DNA of 64,000 nt, taken from Porites lobata. Its lineage: Eukaryota > Cnidaria > Anthozoa > Scleractinia > Poritidae. Of this stretch, positions 33,612 to 45,068 are shown piece after piece. Position 1 is the first letter of the stretch, and every line of letters begins with the position of its first letter. The position numbers and the translations under genes were made by a program. The notes beneath the pieces are model-generated. The model searched no databases. It was not told where the DNA came from and saw only the letters and a list, made by a program, of their open reading frames with translations. The stretch covers positions 1,423,501 through 1,487,500 of the forward strand of contig CALNXK010000015.1 in NCBI GenBank assembly GCA_942486035.1. Reading direction: 5' to 3'.

Positions 33612-36600
33612 GTAAGTGATGCGATTTAGTTCTTTTAATTAAAAGTTAAACGTTTCCGTTTAAATATATCTTTCGCTTACTTTATATCATGTCTTGTTAT
33701 ACGAACAAATTCTAATTTTCAAAGAATGGAACGAGTGTGGTTATGAATTTTATCCTCTGCAAGTGTCTTTAGCTAATTTCTGCCCCTTTTTCAACCATTT
33801 TCAATTATAGAATAATATATAGATATAAATACATTTTAAATTTGTATGCACATATTCTCAACTTAAATCTATTTTGGCAGATTCGTTCTTTAACTTAGCT
33901 GTTAATTTATTCTTTAAGAAATGTTGCAATTTCTGCCCAACTGGGTTTCAAAACTCTTCTATCAAATGAAACGCTTACCTTCTGCATGAATGCTCTTTGA
34001 ATTTCTAAAATAATAAAAAAAAACAACATATATTTATTACCCAGAGGGGTAATACGTACGTCCCGCAAGGATATTGCTGTTTCAGGTCATAATCACTTCT
34101 GTGATGATGAATACTTAGTGCTTTTTAAATTTGTTCAAGCTCAATATACTCCTATATACTGGTTATGAAGATATCAAACAAGTAAAGGTGGAGAAGTGAC
34201 GGCGACGGAACGAAAACGGCAAAAAATCAATAGGTTCATATTGGTAAAACAACAACTTTGCACCTGCATCACGCTTTTTTGTACATTTCTTAGCCGTCGT
34301 AGCACGACCACGACGTGAATCTTCCGAATTTCACGCGTCCGCTTTATAAACTAGGTGAACACGACACAATTTCTTGGCAACGTGACGTAACTACCTCTCC
34401 TCTCTATTACAGCAGGGATGACTAATAACTTTCTTGGTCATTTTTCCATGCATAGGTTTAAAACTTGAAAAATCCCATCAGTGTCAAGTTTCATGCCCAT
34501 ACTTGCCATCCGTTGCAAGAGACGACAAGAAAAAGTTTGCCTAAAACTAAATACACGTTTTATAGCAGTTTTTAAAAGGGTAGCAGATAGCGTGAAGTAA
34601 ACCCAGTAACTGCTTAGCATTGAGATGATGAATATGATGCTTGATAATCTTTATTGAGGATGCCAACTTCACTTAATTAGTGATTTACAGCAGGGGGTGC
34701 TCTTAGACTAAAATCATTAACGAAAATAACAATTTACATGATATTGAAGTTTAAAAAAAATTACACGATGAAGTTTAAAAAATGGTGAAAGTTTAAAAAA
34801 AATTACATGGTTATAAAAGTTGAAAACATGAAATAGACATCAATAAAAACTAAGAATCTCAAATCACTTAAATTATAAACATATATTTAATAAAATACAA
34901 GTATGTAAGCTACTTTTCAATTGAAAAACAATCGCTTCCAAATAAGTACCTTTCAAAATCTGTCCGGAACTGGATGTCACAAAAGAGTTGTCATCTATTC
35001 AGCAGAGCAACATGAGCTCTAGGCTAAGCTCTCTCCTCCCTCCACGGCCTACTTGTATTTTCATACATTCTCCGCGTTTGAAGTCATTTCTGGTGCCAAA
35101 GTAAACCAGTTTCAACATAAACTGACTCTCGTTTCAGTCTACAACAACACAACGGTACATAAATGTTTCACTATTAACTACCCCATTTACCCCCGATTTA
35201 CAACAGTGCTGGATCCAGACTGGATCCATCCATCCATCGCACTTTGTAATAAACTAAGCTGTCGCAATTTGTAATAATTCTATCGCACTTTGTAATAAAC
35301 TTAAATTGTTTTCTTTGGTCAAACATGCGTGTCTTCCGACGTAAATTTTTCTGCCCTAATTAATCACGTGACCAACGAGAATCGCTTTTATGAAAGACAT
35401 CAAACTTTCTGTGACATGTCACCAAAAAAAGATATGAGTCATTTCATATATTTGAATTCAAAAATTTTTAATTAACAAAAGCAACATTTAACAACAGAAA
35501 ATTCATGAATAACCTGGCATTCGCCGTCCCAATCCATGTTTGCTCGCCACGTGACACTTGAAGTCTTCTGGGTGGAAATTAAATGCCTTTTAATAAGGGT
35601 CATTTGTGTCTAGTGTGTCTAGGTTCTGTACTCTGACAACGCTCTGTCCAGCGGCACATTCCCATATTGGCCATATAAGGGAGTACGCCCGGCAGGTAAC
35701 CATTGCATGCAAACCATCCAATACAATAGCAAAGTTTAAGAATACAGAATTTCGTACGTCAGATAACTTATCAACATTAATTTTTTAAAAAAATGTTTAG
35801 GACCGTGAATAAGTTAACTGGTTTGAATGAGCGCCGGTATAAATTTTAAAAGTAATTTTGTAAGTTACGTTCTTGCAGATCGAGACGTCCTCATCTTTGT
35901 TTACGAGGTACCATTGATATTTCGGCATTATATTAATGTTCACGAAGTAAGTTGAATCACGCTCAAAACATTATTACAAAGTGTGATGGAATTATTACAA
36001 ATTGCGACAGCTTAGTTTATTACAAAGTGCGATAGACAGTTATTACAAATTGCGACTGGTATTACTGCGATGATTACAGTCGACTCCCGATAACTCGAAC
36101 CCTCGCTAACTCGAGCCTCGCGCTAACTCGAACCAAAATCGATTTCCCTTGGATTTCCGTCATTCATTCACTTTAATTTTTGCCCTCGGTAACTCGAACC
36201 CTCCGGATAACTCGAACTCCCGTTAACTCGAACCATTTTCGTTTCTCCTCAGGTCATTTTCTATATAATTTTACCCCCGATAACTCGAACCATTTTTTGA
36301 GCCCTTAAAAAGTCGGAAAAAAAGCCGTATACTGGCGTCCGAAACATTGAATTTTGGATTTCCTATTGACGAGTTGTAGGAGTATAGTTTACTAGTGGAA
36401 GCTGATGTCAATTGTCACAGGCTAACGTGAAAAAAAAAAAAAACAGTAAAACGCATGCTCTATATAGGCTATCTTTTGTTACATTAGGTTCTGATTTATA
36501 ATCTAGAATTATCTTTTAATTTTCACTTGACATTTCTACAATCAAATGTGATTAAAATGTTCACTGTGCAGTAAGAACTGTTTCTTACCTTACTGTAGGC

Positions 36601-39600
36601 TATTTTCTTCGAACTCCCGATAACTCGAACCTTTTTTCTATTTCCCTTGAAGGTTCGAGTTATCGGGAGTCGACTGTATTACAAATTGCGACAGTACAGC
36701 TAGGGCGTTCTCCAAAAAAATTTTTTCGGCCCTTCGGGTCTCAGTGTGGTCTAAAAATAAATGGGGGGGGGGGGCCCCTTTCCCTAGATCCGCCACTGTA
36801 CAACCCTATAAAATTAAGGATGCTAATGCAGTATTTACCATCTTTGTCCCCCCTTTGCAGCATATATTTGCCCAGAGCAAATTTGATCTACTTTTTTTTG
36901 TGCAGTGTTTTGTTCATGTGCGTGGACGGATGTTGACTGTTTCAGGTGAATGTCGAGAACTGCGGTTTCCAGCTTCCTTCTCCTTTACCGCCAAACGTCT
37001 GCAGAACCACGCAATAAGAACTCAGCAGGTCCCAGATGTAGGTTTCTGCGAGATACTTTGTTTGTGGGAATCTAGCTGCGTCAGTATTAATTTCGAAGAG
37101 AAAACAAGGAGCTGTGAGTTGAACAATGCAACTCATCGAGGGTATGGTTATCACCTGGAGGACGATGCCGACTACGTATACCATGGAGCAGATGTAAGAG
37201 TACATCATAAGATTTAGACTTAGATTTAGATTTAGCCAAACCAAAAGCGAAGCTCTCGTGGGAATTTTGAAAAAATGTCTTTCTGAAGTGAAGTTGTTTA
37301 AGCCTGCGATCAGTTGAATACCATAACCGGGATGCGGAAAAATTAAATAAAACACGTCACCTCAATGAATTTTTCACCTGACCCTGCGATAAAGTCATGT
37401 GACACTGGTCAGCAGATACCCTATTGTGACAGCTGTCAATAGATCATAACATGGATGCGAGTAAGTAAGGCATTTCACATCCGCTAACATTAAAAAGTGG
37501 AAGTACGAAAGGAAGATTTTGTCGGAACCAAATATCTTGCATGCATAGATTTACAAAAAGTTTCTAGAAAATCCGGTTGGATAAAGCAAATGGAACAAAA
37601 CGTTTTGGGTAGTTCCTGCGGACGATCTCCAGGAGCAACGGAACATCTGGAAAGGTAGTCCTGTTTTTCCCGACGGAATATTCCAAACGGAAATTCGTGT
37701 TCCATTTCTTAAGAGTCACCCTTGATACCAGCTTCCAGGTCGTTTTTCAATAAATGGAAGTGATTTGTACAAATGGCAAAAGCGGTTGCAGGACGAAATT
37801 TCCAAGTCCTGAATTTTGCTTACCATTTGCCTAAACTGTGGACCGATAAATCGATAAATCACTATCAAGTACGCCACAAGATTCAACTGTAAAATGTTTA
37901 CTGGTAATGCCCTCACCTAGCTTCTGACGTCCGTCCTTAGGAGTGCGTTCCTTTGGGATGATCTAGATCAGGATCACTGATCCGAGATCACTCGGATCAT
38001 GCTAGATCAAGTGAACCGATGACTCCTTATCCAGAGTGGATTCATCGGTTCATTTGACCTACCATGATCTGAGTGATCTCGGATCACTGATCCTGAGCCG
38101 GATCATCTCAGAGGAACGCACCCTAGGACTTTGGGCTGGCATAAACGCTTGGCAAAGCCCTGTCTGGCAGGTTTGGCCTCACCATTCCGATTTCAACTGA
38201 AATTATATATTACTTGTTAACCGAGAGTGGGGGCAAATCTCAGACCGCGAGGCCTTGATGTATTGACCGAGCGAACGCAACGGCAATACATCAAGGCCGA
38301 GCTCTGAGATTTCCCTACAATGAGCAAACGGACGAGGTCAATTAGTTATATATTATATGGCCTTTTCATCATGGACCGCCTCAGTCAGCATGCGATCAAT
38401 TAAAACCAACAACTGGTCAGCAAATAACAAGAGTTGTACACTTGAACCCGAGACACAGTGAGGTGACACTGGTCGGCGGATGTTTTTTTTTCACAGCTTT
38501 CTGTATGGCCATAGGGATGTCCACTATTGTATATGCCTTGGAAACCTAGCTAGTAATTCCCAGTCATTACAAGAAAACAGCCGATCAGAGAGCGCATACT
38601 ATTGTAGCCATGTAAAAGATTAGGAGAGACTTTCTTTGAAAAAGTGCCCCGCTTAATACCCACACTTTCTTTCCTGTGTGCAGATCGGATGCAGAAATAG
38701 ACAACAGCATGTCTACTCGGCAGATTTAGTCAACACAACGCCAAATGCGAACATGATAGAGAGCGGAAAGGTGGAAAGGAATTGTAGAGCTTAATTAGCC
38801 TCTTACCATGAGTCATTTCGGTTTTTAGAACTGCGCGAGTCTACGTCACTGTCGTCACATTGTCTAATTTGCCATATCTGCTGACGGTCCTCTGATTGTG
38901 GAGGAAATTTTGGCATGTCTTCCCCAGACAAGTTTCGCTTTGATTACTTAGATTTGCTACATCATTTAATACCTTTTCATCTCATTCACCGTTCATTTGT
39001 TTCTTGAAAGAGTGCTTGTGACGTCAATCCATGCCATAACAATTCTACCTGCCAGTCGGGATTTACAGACCAACGGTATCGTTGCGTATGTGCGCAGGGT
39101 TTTACCGGCGAAGATTGTGGACAGGGTAAGAAAAAATGAATTGAAAACGATTTTGTTTTTCTACCATTCCTTCTCACACCATTACCAGAAGGATGCTGCG
39201 GATTAAGAATTATTTTAAGGGCCAGCTTTGATTTCATTTTTCTTTGTTAGGCAAAAGAAGTAAAATAAAGCTAGGGAGTACTCTGTATGAACCCTTGCTC
39301 ACAACTTTGTGAGGTCGTCAGGACGAACGAAAGCGTACCTGGGGACAATTAAGGGGGCAGAACAGACTCGTACCCAGACGCTATATATGTGTTTTGGGTT
39401 AGGGGTTAGGGTTAGGGTTAGAAGAGAAGATTGGGGTTCAGGTTGAGGCGCGCGCGGGATATCATGGGTAGCTTTTCGCTACTAGTGGGCTATAACATAT
39501 AGCCCAGTAGTAGCTCAACCAATCAGAACGCAGCATTGATAATAGACCACTAGTTGGATTTTACTAATGAGGAATAACTAGAATGATTGAGTCATACTTC

Positions 39601-42600
39601 TCAAACTCATTAATAATTCATAAAGAAAATTCAAAGGAAATTAATGTTTAATGAGTGTTTGGATATCAGATGAAAAACTGCTCATTTTTGCATCCTTAAT
39701 TTCTCCTTCAAAAATGATTTTGTTTGAGAAGAAATATCAAACATTCGACACAGTGTTTCATCACCAGATGAAACACCTCGAAGTTCGTCAAAAATACTCC
39801 GCTGCGCGTCGTATTTTCAACTCTCTTCTCGGTGTTTCATCTGGTGATGAAACACTACGTCTCATGTTTGATATATTACCTCAAATATCAGCTCTATTCA
39901 AGTTTTAGAGAAATTCATTCTTCGAAGTTCGAAAAATGCTATGACGATCAATATTCCATTTTCTTCTTTCTCCTCCATGTGTTATTAACGAGTTTCAGAG
40001 ACGCCACCTAGAATTTATAAAGTTACTGTTAATCGTGTGTTTGATTTTGCTGTCTTTAAATAATATAAGCAGGCATACATTTCGTCATATTTTTTAAATG
40101 CAATAAGATGAAAATAATCTGTCGCTATTTTCCTCCAGCTTACGAAACCGTTGGATGTTATAAGGACACCGCAAATCGAACAATCTCAAGTCTAGAAGGA
40201 CAGGACCCAATTTTAGATGGACCATTCACGGAACGAGAAAACGCCATTTCCAAATGCGCGTCGGCTGCCATCAAAGCGGGTTTCATTATTTTTGCAATTC
40301 AGGATGGTGGTCAGTGTTTCTCTAGTGCCACTGCACCGCAAACGTTTGACAAATATGGAGAATCAAATGATTGTCAGTCTGATGGGGAAGGAGGACGGAT
40401 GGCCAATCAAGTTTATTACATCAAAGGTACGATATAATGGTCATAGAAAAAAAAATACTGCTCCGGGAAGGAGCATTGCCATCATTGCCATTTATGGGCT
40501 ATATAGGTTTATTGTTCATCCAAAATATTTCGCCGTCTCTGATTGGTTCCAATCTTCCGGCCATTTTTTCATAGGCAACTGACGCTTATCATATTTGGAA
40601 GATGCAAGCAATGTATCATCGATGCGATGGTATATTTAGGTTGTTCGATGGTATATTTACCTGAAATCGAGGCTGCTTAAGTGATAATAAACTAATAAAC
40701 GGCTTTCTCGGCTTTCCAAAAAACCGAAGACTAAGTCTTCAACAAAGTATACGAGGATTTATGCTTACTTTACTAGAACTAAGAGATATTTTGAATGAAT
40801 AATAAAACAACTATTGAATTGGGCTTTCGTATGATGCGAAGAATTATGCTGATCTCGGAGGCTGTTCAGGGGCAGCCAAGGACGGTTTCCTCCTAAACGC
40901 ATTGAAAAGTCTTTTTATGCTATCCAGAGTACTTTTAGATCTCTAGAAATGTATTCTTAGCAGCGCTATAAAATTTGCATCTGTTCGGTCATCCTAGGGG
41001 AACTTGAGGCCTTTCGAAATTACAAGGGTTTCAGTGTTATTTTTCCGAAAATTTTAGATGCAGTTGAACGTGTTACGAAAGTGAGAATTTTTCTTGTTCT
41101 TCTTTCCATCTCATTTTTGAATCCGAAAATTTTAGGTTTTCTTTTTTTACGAAAATTAGCCAAACATAAGGGGTAAAAGATTAAAAATTACTCTTCAGAA
41201 AATAGTAGGGATTTTTTTAGATAAGCTTCGAAAATTGTACCTGAATGGAACGCTCTTCTAGAAATTTTTAGCCGTATTCAAGCAATAGAATGTTGTAGGC
41301 AATATTTGCTTCTCCGAACAGATATTTTACAGAAAACAGTCGTTGGGTGCCCCTAGCTGTTATCCACCCCGGCCAATAACATTCTTCTCGACCCGCATAA
41401 TTATTCACATCCACCTCAGTCTCATTCAATAAAGATGTTTAATGTACCATTCTGAGGGTTGTGGTTCCAAGCAGTTTAGTCTTGGATAGGGTCATAGAAT
41501 TGAGGGCGTTTTGGTCTAGAACGGGGTATTATTTTCCAGGAAACTGAAAAAATGGGTGATGATTTTAGTCTGGACTTGGGAAACTGCGCAATTGACACCC
41601 AAAAGATGAAATCCGAAAATTCAAATTTACTGACAACTCAGTTTAATAGCAAAAGCGTCGACCTCAGCATTGTCTGGAAATAGCGACTCAAGGATGGGAA
41701 GGGATTTTGGGAGTTTTAATAGTCAGTTATAGGGTAACAAAAGTCAGCAAAACTAGATCTGGTCAAGAGTCAAGAGAGGGTCTCTTGATCTGTTATAGAC
41801 TATAGCGGTTTCACGGTCCCAGCGGTATATCCCCCGATCGAAAGTAGCACCTTAAGATTTGCAAACTGCAACAATCATCGTATGGAATTAACCCATTTGC
41901 TCCTGGAGATTTTGCCGAAAAACGCCTTTTGAAGCTAGTCGAGTGTTTTTCTGGTCACTGTCGTGCTATAAAGAGCTACAACTTACCACAAACCGGTTTA
42001 CAGGTCGTACCCTTCACGGCCTTCTGATCCAGATGCAAAATATCAGCTTGCGAAGTTCGGGCATGCGCAGAAAGCAAAATTTCCCCTCTTTTTTCGCTTT
42101 TCGGCATTTAGCAGGTTTTATTTTGGTGGAAAGAGTTTGTAGGAAAGCCTTTAGGATCTTAGGATTAGGTGAAAGGAAAGGTAGGTGAGCAATGGAACAA
42201 GATTTTCATGAAGATTTTCAGGTCAATATTACATGGTTTTTTTGCCTGTTTCTCCGGTGTCGTTGACTGAAATGTGCTCATTCTGGTATGGCTTGAAAGA
42301 TCTCTTCACTCTGCACAAGTTAGCGGACAAAGTCGTCCTTGATCGTTGAAACTGATGACGTCACAAGGGGTGGAAAGGACGTGGATCCGCGGGGCGGTTA
42401 CGGGCGGTTCAGGGGCGAATGGGTTAAGCAGTAGGAGAGAATTTCGCGACACAACCAGAGTCGCACTGAACAATTGAAAACGCAGGATGATAGTTGGAAC
42501 TCCAAGATCTCACACATACTGCAGAACCTGATCGTCAAAAGTTGGTTAGCGCTTTCCACCTGAAAAACTGCTATTCGGTGGATGAGTATTACGAGAACCA

Positions 42601-44934
42601 ATTGTGCGCTATCCTTCGGATAGTAAGTTTTCCATTGGATAGCACTTTCTACCTTTTTGACCGCAACTGGGACCAGATCTCTTTCTGTATAACGGCAAAA
42701 GTTTTCCCTACCGTATTCATTCGATTAACCGCCCTGGGCGCTTATTAAATTTTTGGACATTGAGAATGGGCGCTTATTCGAGGCTGGGCGCTTATTGAAT
42801 TTTCACCATTTTCAACAAGTATAGTATGTTTTCTTTGCAACAAAACAATAAATGGTAATAACGAAACGCGAAGATGTAACAAAGCAAGGTTTCTGTAAAC
42901 TACCCCTACTCTGAAGAAAACTCCGTCTTCGGGGAAGTCTGTTTATGTCAGTATTTATTCAATCTCATTGTAACCTTAGTGGGTGGGGTGGGGGTGGGCG
43001 CTTATTAACTTTTTCCGCCTTTATGATGGGCGCTTATTTGAGGTGTGCGCTAATTCGAGGTTGGGCGCTTATTCGAATAAATACGGTGTGTCAAAAGAAA
43101 AGTGGCGAATTAAAGGGGCTATGTCAGCTGGAGAGCATGCGCTCTGGGGTTATGCAAATTACTTTCAACTGTCAAAATTCTATTGTTTTTAACGCGTGAC
43201 TTTCTCCATGTGCGCTCTGAGGTTATGCAAATTACTTTCAACTGTCAAAATTCTATTGTTTTTAACGCGTGACTTTCTTCATGTTCTCTGTCACGTCCAA
43301 GGTTCCGAATTTAGAGAGGTTTAACAAGCGAAATGGGTTTAGATAAGGGATATTTCGATAGAATTTATGGAACGTTTCTTCTCTGGTTATGCTAGATCAA
43401 GAACAAAATTGTGACGACAATTTTACTTGTAGTTTTGAAGTAAAAACGCATGCCATTCATAAAATAGAGCGCAAACAAAAATTCAACAACAACATATTGT
43501 CTTATTCAACAAAATAAATGGAAGTTGTATTTTACAAACGAGCTACAAAAGACGCTAGACCGAAGATAAAGACCAAGACTGTTTCAAATCATTAACAATT
43601 AGACTTGTCTGTCGCTATTGATTTTATAATTTAGATGCTGATAGAACAAGAGACCAAGTCTTTGTTTTGATCTTAGGGAAACATACATTATCGCGCAAAA
43701 TTGTTCGATCGTGCCGAATCACTGCGACGTCGAGAAAAACAGAACCCAGCATCATTGGTATACTTCTCCACTATAAGCAGTCCGTTGATAAAAAGGGAAA
43801 GTAAACTCTGCTATTTTCCAAAATTATGGTCGAACACAAACAGTTCAAAAACATGGCATTTACAGGATCTAACTCGTACTAAGGTGCCTCTCTAAGTCCG
43901 TTGAGAACAATCTGGACGAGCAAACGGTCGTGTTTATCTTTGCCGTGAATCGAGATAAATACAAGAAGGAATCTAGCCGAATTTTAGAATGTTTCCTTCG
44001 CCAGGAGTTTAGTTTCGTCACGAAACTCATGGCCTGATGCTCTTGTAATCGTTTACAAAAAACGGCCGCCGCCAACTCGATAGCCGCTTCATTATATGTC
44101 CACATACTTTGAGTACAAGAAAAATCCAAGAGCCAGCAGCCTCTAAAATAACTCAATAGAAAGGTCCTGTGAACTATAGGGAAGATTCCATCAAAGATTC
44201 CATCACTCATTGTGGAGTAGCCGTCATTAACTCTGCCATTACAACGGCCGCTGATAAGAGGACAGAGTAAATCCACGTAAAAACATTCCACAGGCAAACA
44301 ATTTTAAAATAACGCCAAAAAATTGTTCTGTAATCACCATAGAACGATTCTTAATACAAAACTTCGCTAACTATCGAGCGATGGCTGAGATTTAGACAGA
44401 TAAAAACAGCCTTCCAAAATCTCCGACACAACTTGAAAAAGTTGGGCCGTCTTTTTCAAGTTTGTTTTCATTGGCTCGCGCATGCGTATTGTGTGACATA
44501 GCCCCTTTAAATAAAACCTGAACACGTGTGGACGGGGTCTAATTACGCGGGATGACGTAGTCAGCCAACGTCATAAATTCGGTTAGGCATTTCTTTCGTA
44601 TTTTTTGGTTATTCATTAGTACCAACGCAAATTCCATTTTTCAGGATATGATAGCGTTGGATGCTACAGAGATACCGGCGATCGCGCAATTCCACCCCTG
44701 GAGAGGAGGGATCCTATTTTGGACGGACACTACCGAGTTCGAAAAAATGCAATTGCCAAGTGTGCGGTAGCTGCAATAAGAGCAGGTTACAGTATTTTTG
44801 GTGTTCAGAATGGCGGATGGTGTGCATCTAGTGCTTCAGCTCCCCAAACATTTGACAAACATGGGGAATCTAACGCTTGTGAAGCTGATGGCGAAGGTGG
44901 ACCTTGGGCCAATCATGTTTATACTGTAATATAG
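33536..44934 (+). CDS. Secreted PAN-EGF-GCYKDT2 protein, copy 1 (5 exons)
   Basis: Exons 33536-33611, 36946-37193, 39011-39125, 40139-40426 and 44645-44934 total 1017 bp (338 aa plus stop), all in frame with GT-AG introns. Order: signal peptide 1-25; PAN/apple domain about 27-108 with cysteines at 28, 60, 64, 70 and 82; EGF 111-144 with six cysteines; module A about 147-242; module B about 243-338. The two modules are about 95-aa relatives with four cysteines and the pattern GCY(K/R)DT, then (D/N)GG.C, TFDK(Y/H)GES and DGEGG; they resemble WSC domains loosely but lack that family's eight cysteines. PAN and EGF domains mediate extracellular protein or glycan contacts, so an extracellular adhesion or recognition role is inferred. 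The function is unknown to me. No transmembrane segment follows the signal peptide. Confidence 0.85.
35237..36076. repeat. Inverted pair of CGCAATTTGTAATAA short-period tracts
   Basis: Alternating half-units of about 20 bp (GTCGCAATTTGTAATAA and ATCGCACTTTGTAATAA) run forward at 35237-35300 and in complement at about 35971-36076, resuming beyond the Tigger-like insertion up to about 36700. The arrangement could be subterminal repeats of a DNA element. A forward tract is also present in block 3 (59849-59890 and 61266-61400). Confidence 0.75.
36077..36676. mobile_element. Tigger-like MITE (CAGTCGACTCCCGATAACTC ends)
   Basis: Perfect inverted ends CAGTCGACTCCCGATAACTC, and beyond, are flanked by TA on both sides (36075-36076 and 36677-36678). 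Ends starting CAGT with TA targets fit pogo/Tigger elements. It is 600 bp with no transposase, inserted in a short-period repeat tract in intron 1 of copy 1. Confidence 0.85.
36946..37193 (+). CDS. Copy 1 exon 2: PAN/apple domain
   Basis: 248 bp from acceptor GTTTCAG to donor GTAAGA, phase 1 to 0. Key residues: five cysteines, RLQNHAIRTQQVPDVGFCEI, SCELNN, YHLEDDADYVYHGAD. Upstream acceptor TTGTGCAG near 36905 would give a stop in frame after the signal exon and was not used. If the donor is skipped, the frame stops seven codons later. Confidence 0.85.
37943..38121. mobile_element. GATCA-rich hairpin MITE (block 1)
   Basis: A near-palindromic element with GTGCGTTCC/GGAACGCAC ends and repeated GGATCACTGATCC-type motifs. 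An orthologous copy sits at 63804-63984 in block 3. Block 2 has lost the region. Confidence 0.75.
38232..38314. repeat. Short inverted repeat
   Basis: gcaaatctcaga...ggccttgatgtattg is complemented by caatacatcaaggcc...tctgagattt across an 18-bp loop. Confidence 0.6.
38684..38770 (+). other. Possible optional exon, copy 1
   Basis: A good acceptor (ttctttcctgtgtgcag) precedes 29 open codons (IGCRNRQQHVYSADLVNTTP and onward) in the phase needed after the PAN exon, ending at a weak candidate donor AAG/GTGGAA. The same segment is conserved in copy 2 (from 52906), but the candidate donor is CTGAAA there. The PAN exon joins the EGF exon in frame without it. Confidence 0.3.
39011..39125 (+). CDS. 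Copy 1 exon 3: EGF domain
   Basis: 38 codons plus one base: SACDVNPCHNNSTCQSGF, then YRCVCAQGFTGEDCGQ, with six EGF-spaced cysteines. Acceptor CTTGAAAG, donor GTAAGA, phase 0 to 1. Confidence 0.9.
39394..39421. repeat. Short interstitial TTAGGG repeat
   Basis: Three to four TTAGGG/TTAGGGG units in the intron after the EGF exon. The aligned position of copy 2 (near 53618) lacks them. Confidence 0.8.
39735..39873. mobile_element. Hairpin element with GTGTTTCATC arms
   Basis: GTGTTTCATCACCAGATGAA at 39753 is complemented at 39831-39855, and each arm is itself partly palindromic. Outer parts atatcaaacat.../...atgtttgatat extend the inverted ends. It lies in the intron between the EGF exon and module A. 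Confidence 0.6.
40139..40426 (+). CDS. Copy 1 exon 4: GCYKDT module A
   Basis: 288 bp, phase 1 to 1, acceptor TCCTCCAG, donor GTACGA. It encodes AYETVGCYKDTANRTISSLE through MANQVYYIK, with four cysteines. Nearly identical to 55165-55452 of copy 2. Confidence 0.9.
40868..41354. mobile_element. hAT-like MITE (AGGGGC ends), copy B
   Basis: Same family as 6348-6777: AGGGGCAGCCAAGG/CGTTGGGTGCCCCT ends, with 'gaacagatatttt' and 'ccgaaaatttta' motifs. Flanking 8-mers GGCTGTTC and AGCTGTTA match at 6 of 8. Confidence 0.65.
41892..42423. mobile_element. TTAA-flanked MITE (CCCATTTGCTCCTG ends)
   Basis: Ends CCCATTTGCTCCTG and its imperfect complement (aggggcgaatggg), with TTAA directly outside each end (41888-41891 and 42424-42427). 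532 bp, no transposase. Confidence 0.75.
42709..43087. mobile_element. MITE with TACCGTA ends and GGGCGCTTATT repeats
   Basis: TACCGTATTCATTCG and cgaataaatacggt form inverted ends. Internal GGGCGCTTATT motifs recur about seven times. It is a relative of the ATAAGCCCC family with a different core repeat. Confidence 0.65.
43114..44506. mobile_element. TTAA-flanked 1.39-kb element (AGGGGCTATGTCA ends)
   Basis: Perfect 13-bp inverted ends AGGGGCTATGTCA, with TTAA outside both (43110-43113 and 44507-44510). It contains a direct duplication of about 73 bp (43139-43211 and 43212-43284). A 142-aa minus-strand open frame (43869-44297) has no recognised domain. Probably non-autonomous and piggyBac-like by target choice. 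Confidence 0.8.
44645..44934 (+). CDS. Copy 1 exon 5: GCYKDT module B and stop
   Basis: Acceptor TTTTTCAG, phase 1. GYDSVGCYRDTGDRAIPPLE through PWANHVYTVI, then TAG. Four cysteines in the same spacing as module A, so the modules arose by exon duplication. Confidence 0.9.
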
Positions 44935-45062
44935 AGAACCTCTATGGGTACCAGTTTGTACGTCGTTTTTGTCGCAAAACCCTAAGATCAAAATTTTAAT
45001 TCTCATTTGTTACCCCTATTCATTTCCTACAGAAGTAGTAGCGAGAAGTAGATAAAATATCA

Positions 45063-45068
45063 AATAAA
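45063..45068 (+). terminator. Candidate polyadenylation signal, copy 1
   Basis: AATAAA lies 128 bp after the copy-1 stop codon, in a flank conserved with copy 2, where AATAAA is at 56227-56232. Confidence 0.5.

Larger units (their letters stand above)
40690..44545. other. About 3.85-kb segment present in copy 1 and absent in copy 2
   Basis: In copy 2 the intron between the modules is only 358 bp, and its sequence jumps from 'agtaaactaa' directly to 'ttacgcgggatgacgtagtc'. In copy 1 these are 3.85 kb apart. The extra segment is made largely of MITEs (40868-41354, 41892-42423, 42709-43087, 43114-44506). No exon-like module was seen in it. Confidence 0.7.

Noticed and set aside
36906..36945. 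Alternative PAN-exon acceptor TTGTGCAG with an earlier exon start
   Set aside because: Joined to the signal exon in phase 1 it reaches a stop codon shortly after; the GTTTCAG acceptor at 36945 keeps frame in all three copies.
36942..37355. A 137-codon antisense open frame opposite the PAN exon, intact and of equal length in all three copies (also 52193-52606 and 62802-63215)
   Set aside because: The copies are recent duplicates and the sense strand codes for a constrained domain, which is enough to keep the antisense frame open. It has no domain or start context of its own.
43869..44297. A 142-codon minus-strand open frame inside the TTAA-flanked element, considered as a transposase
   Set aside because: No transposase motif is visible and the element is too short; treated as chance coding within a non-autonomous element.
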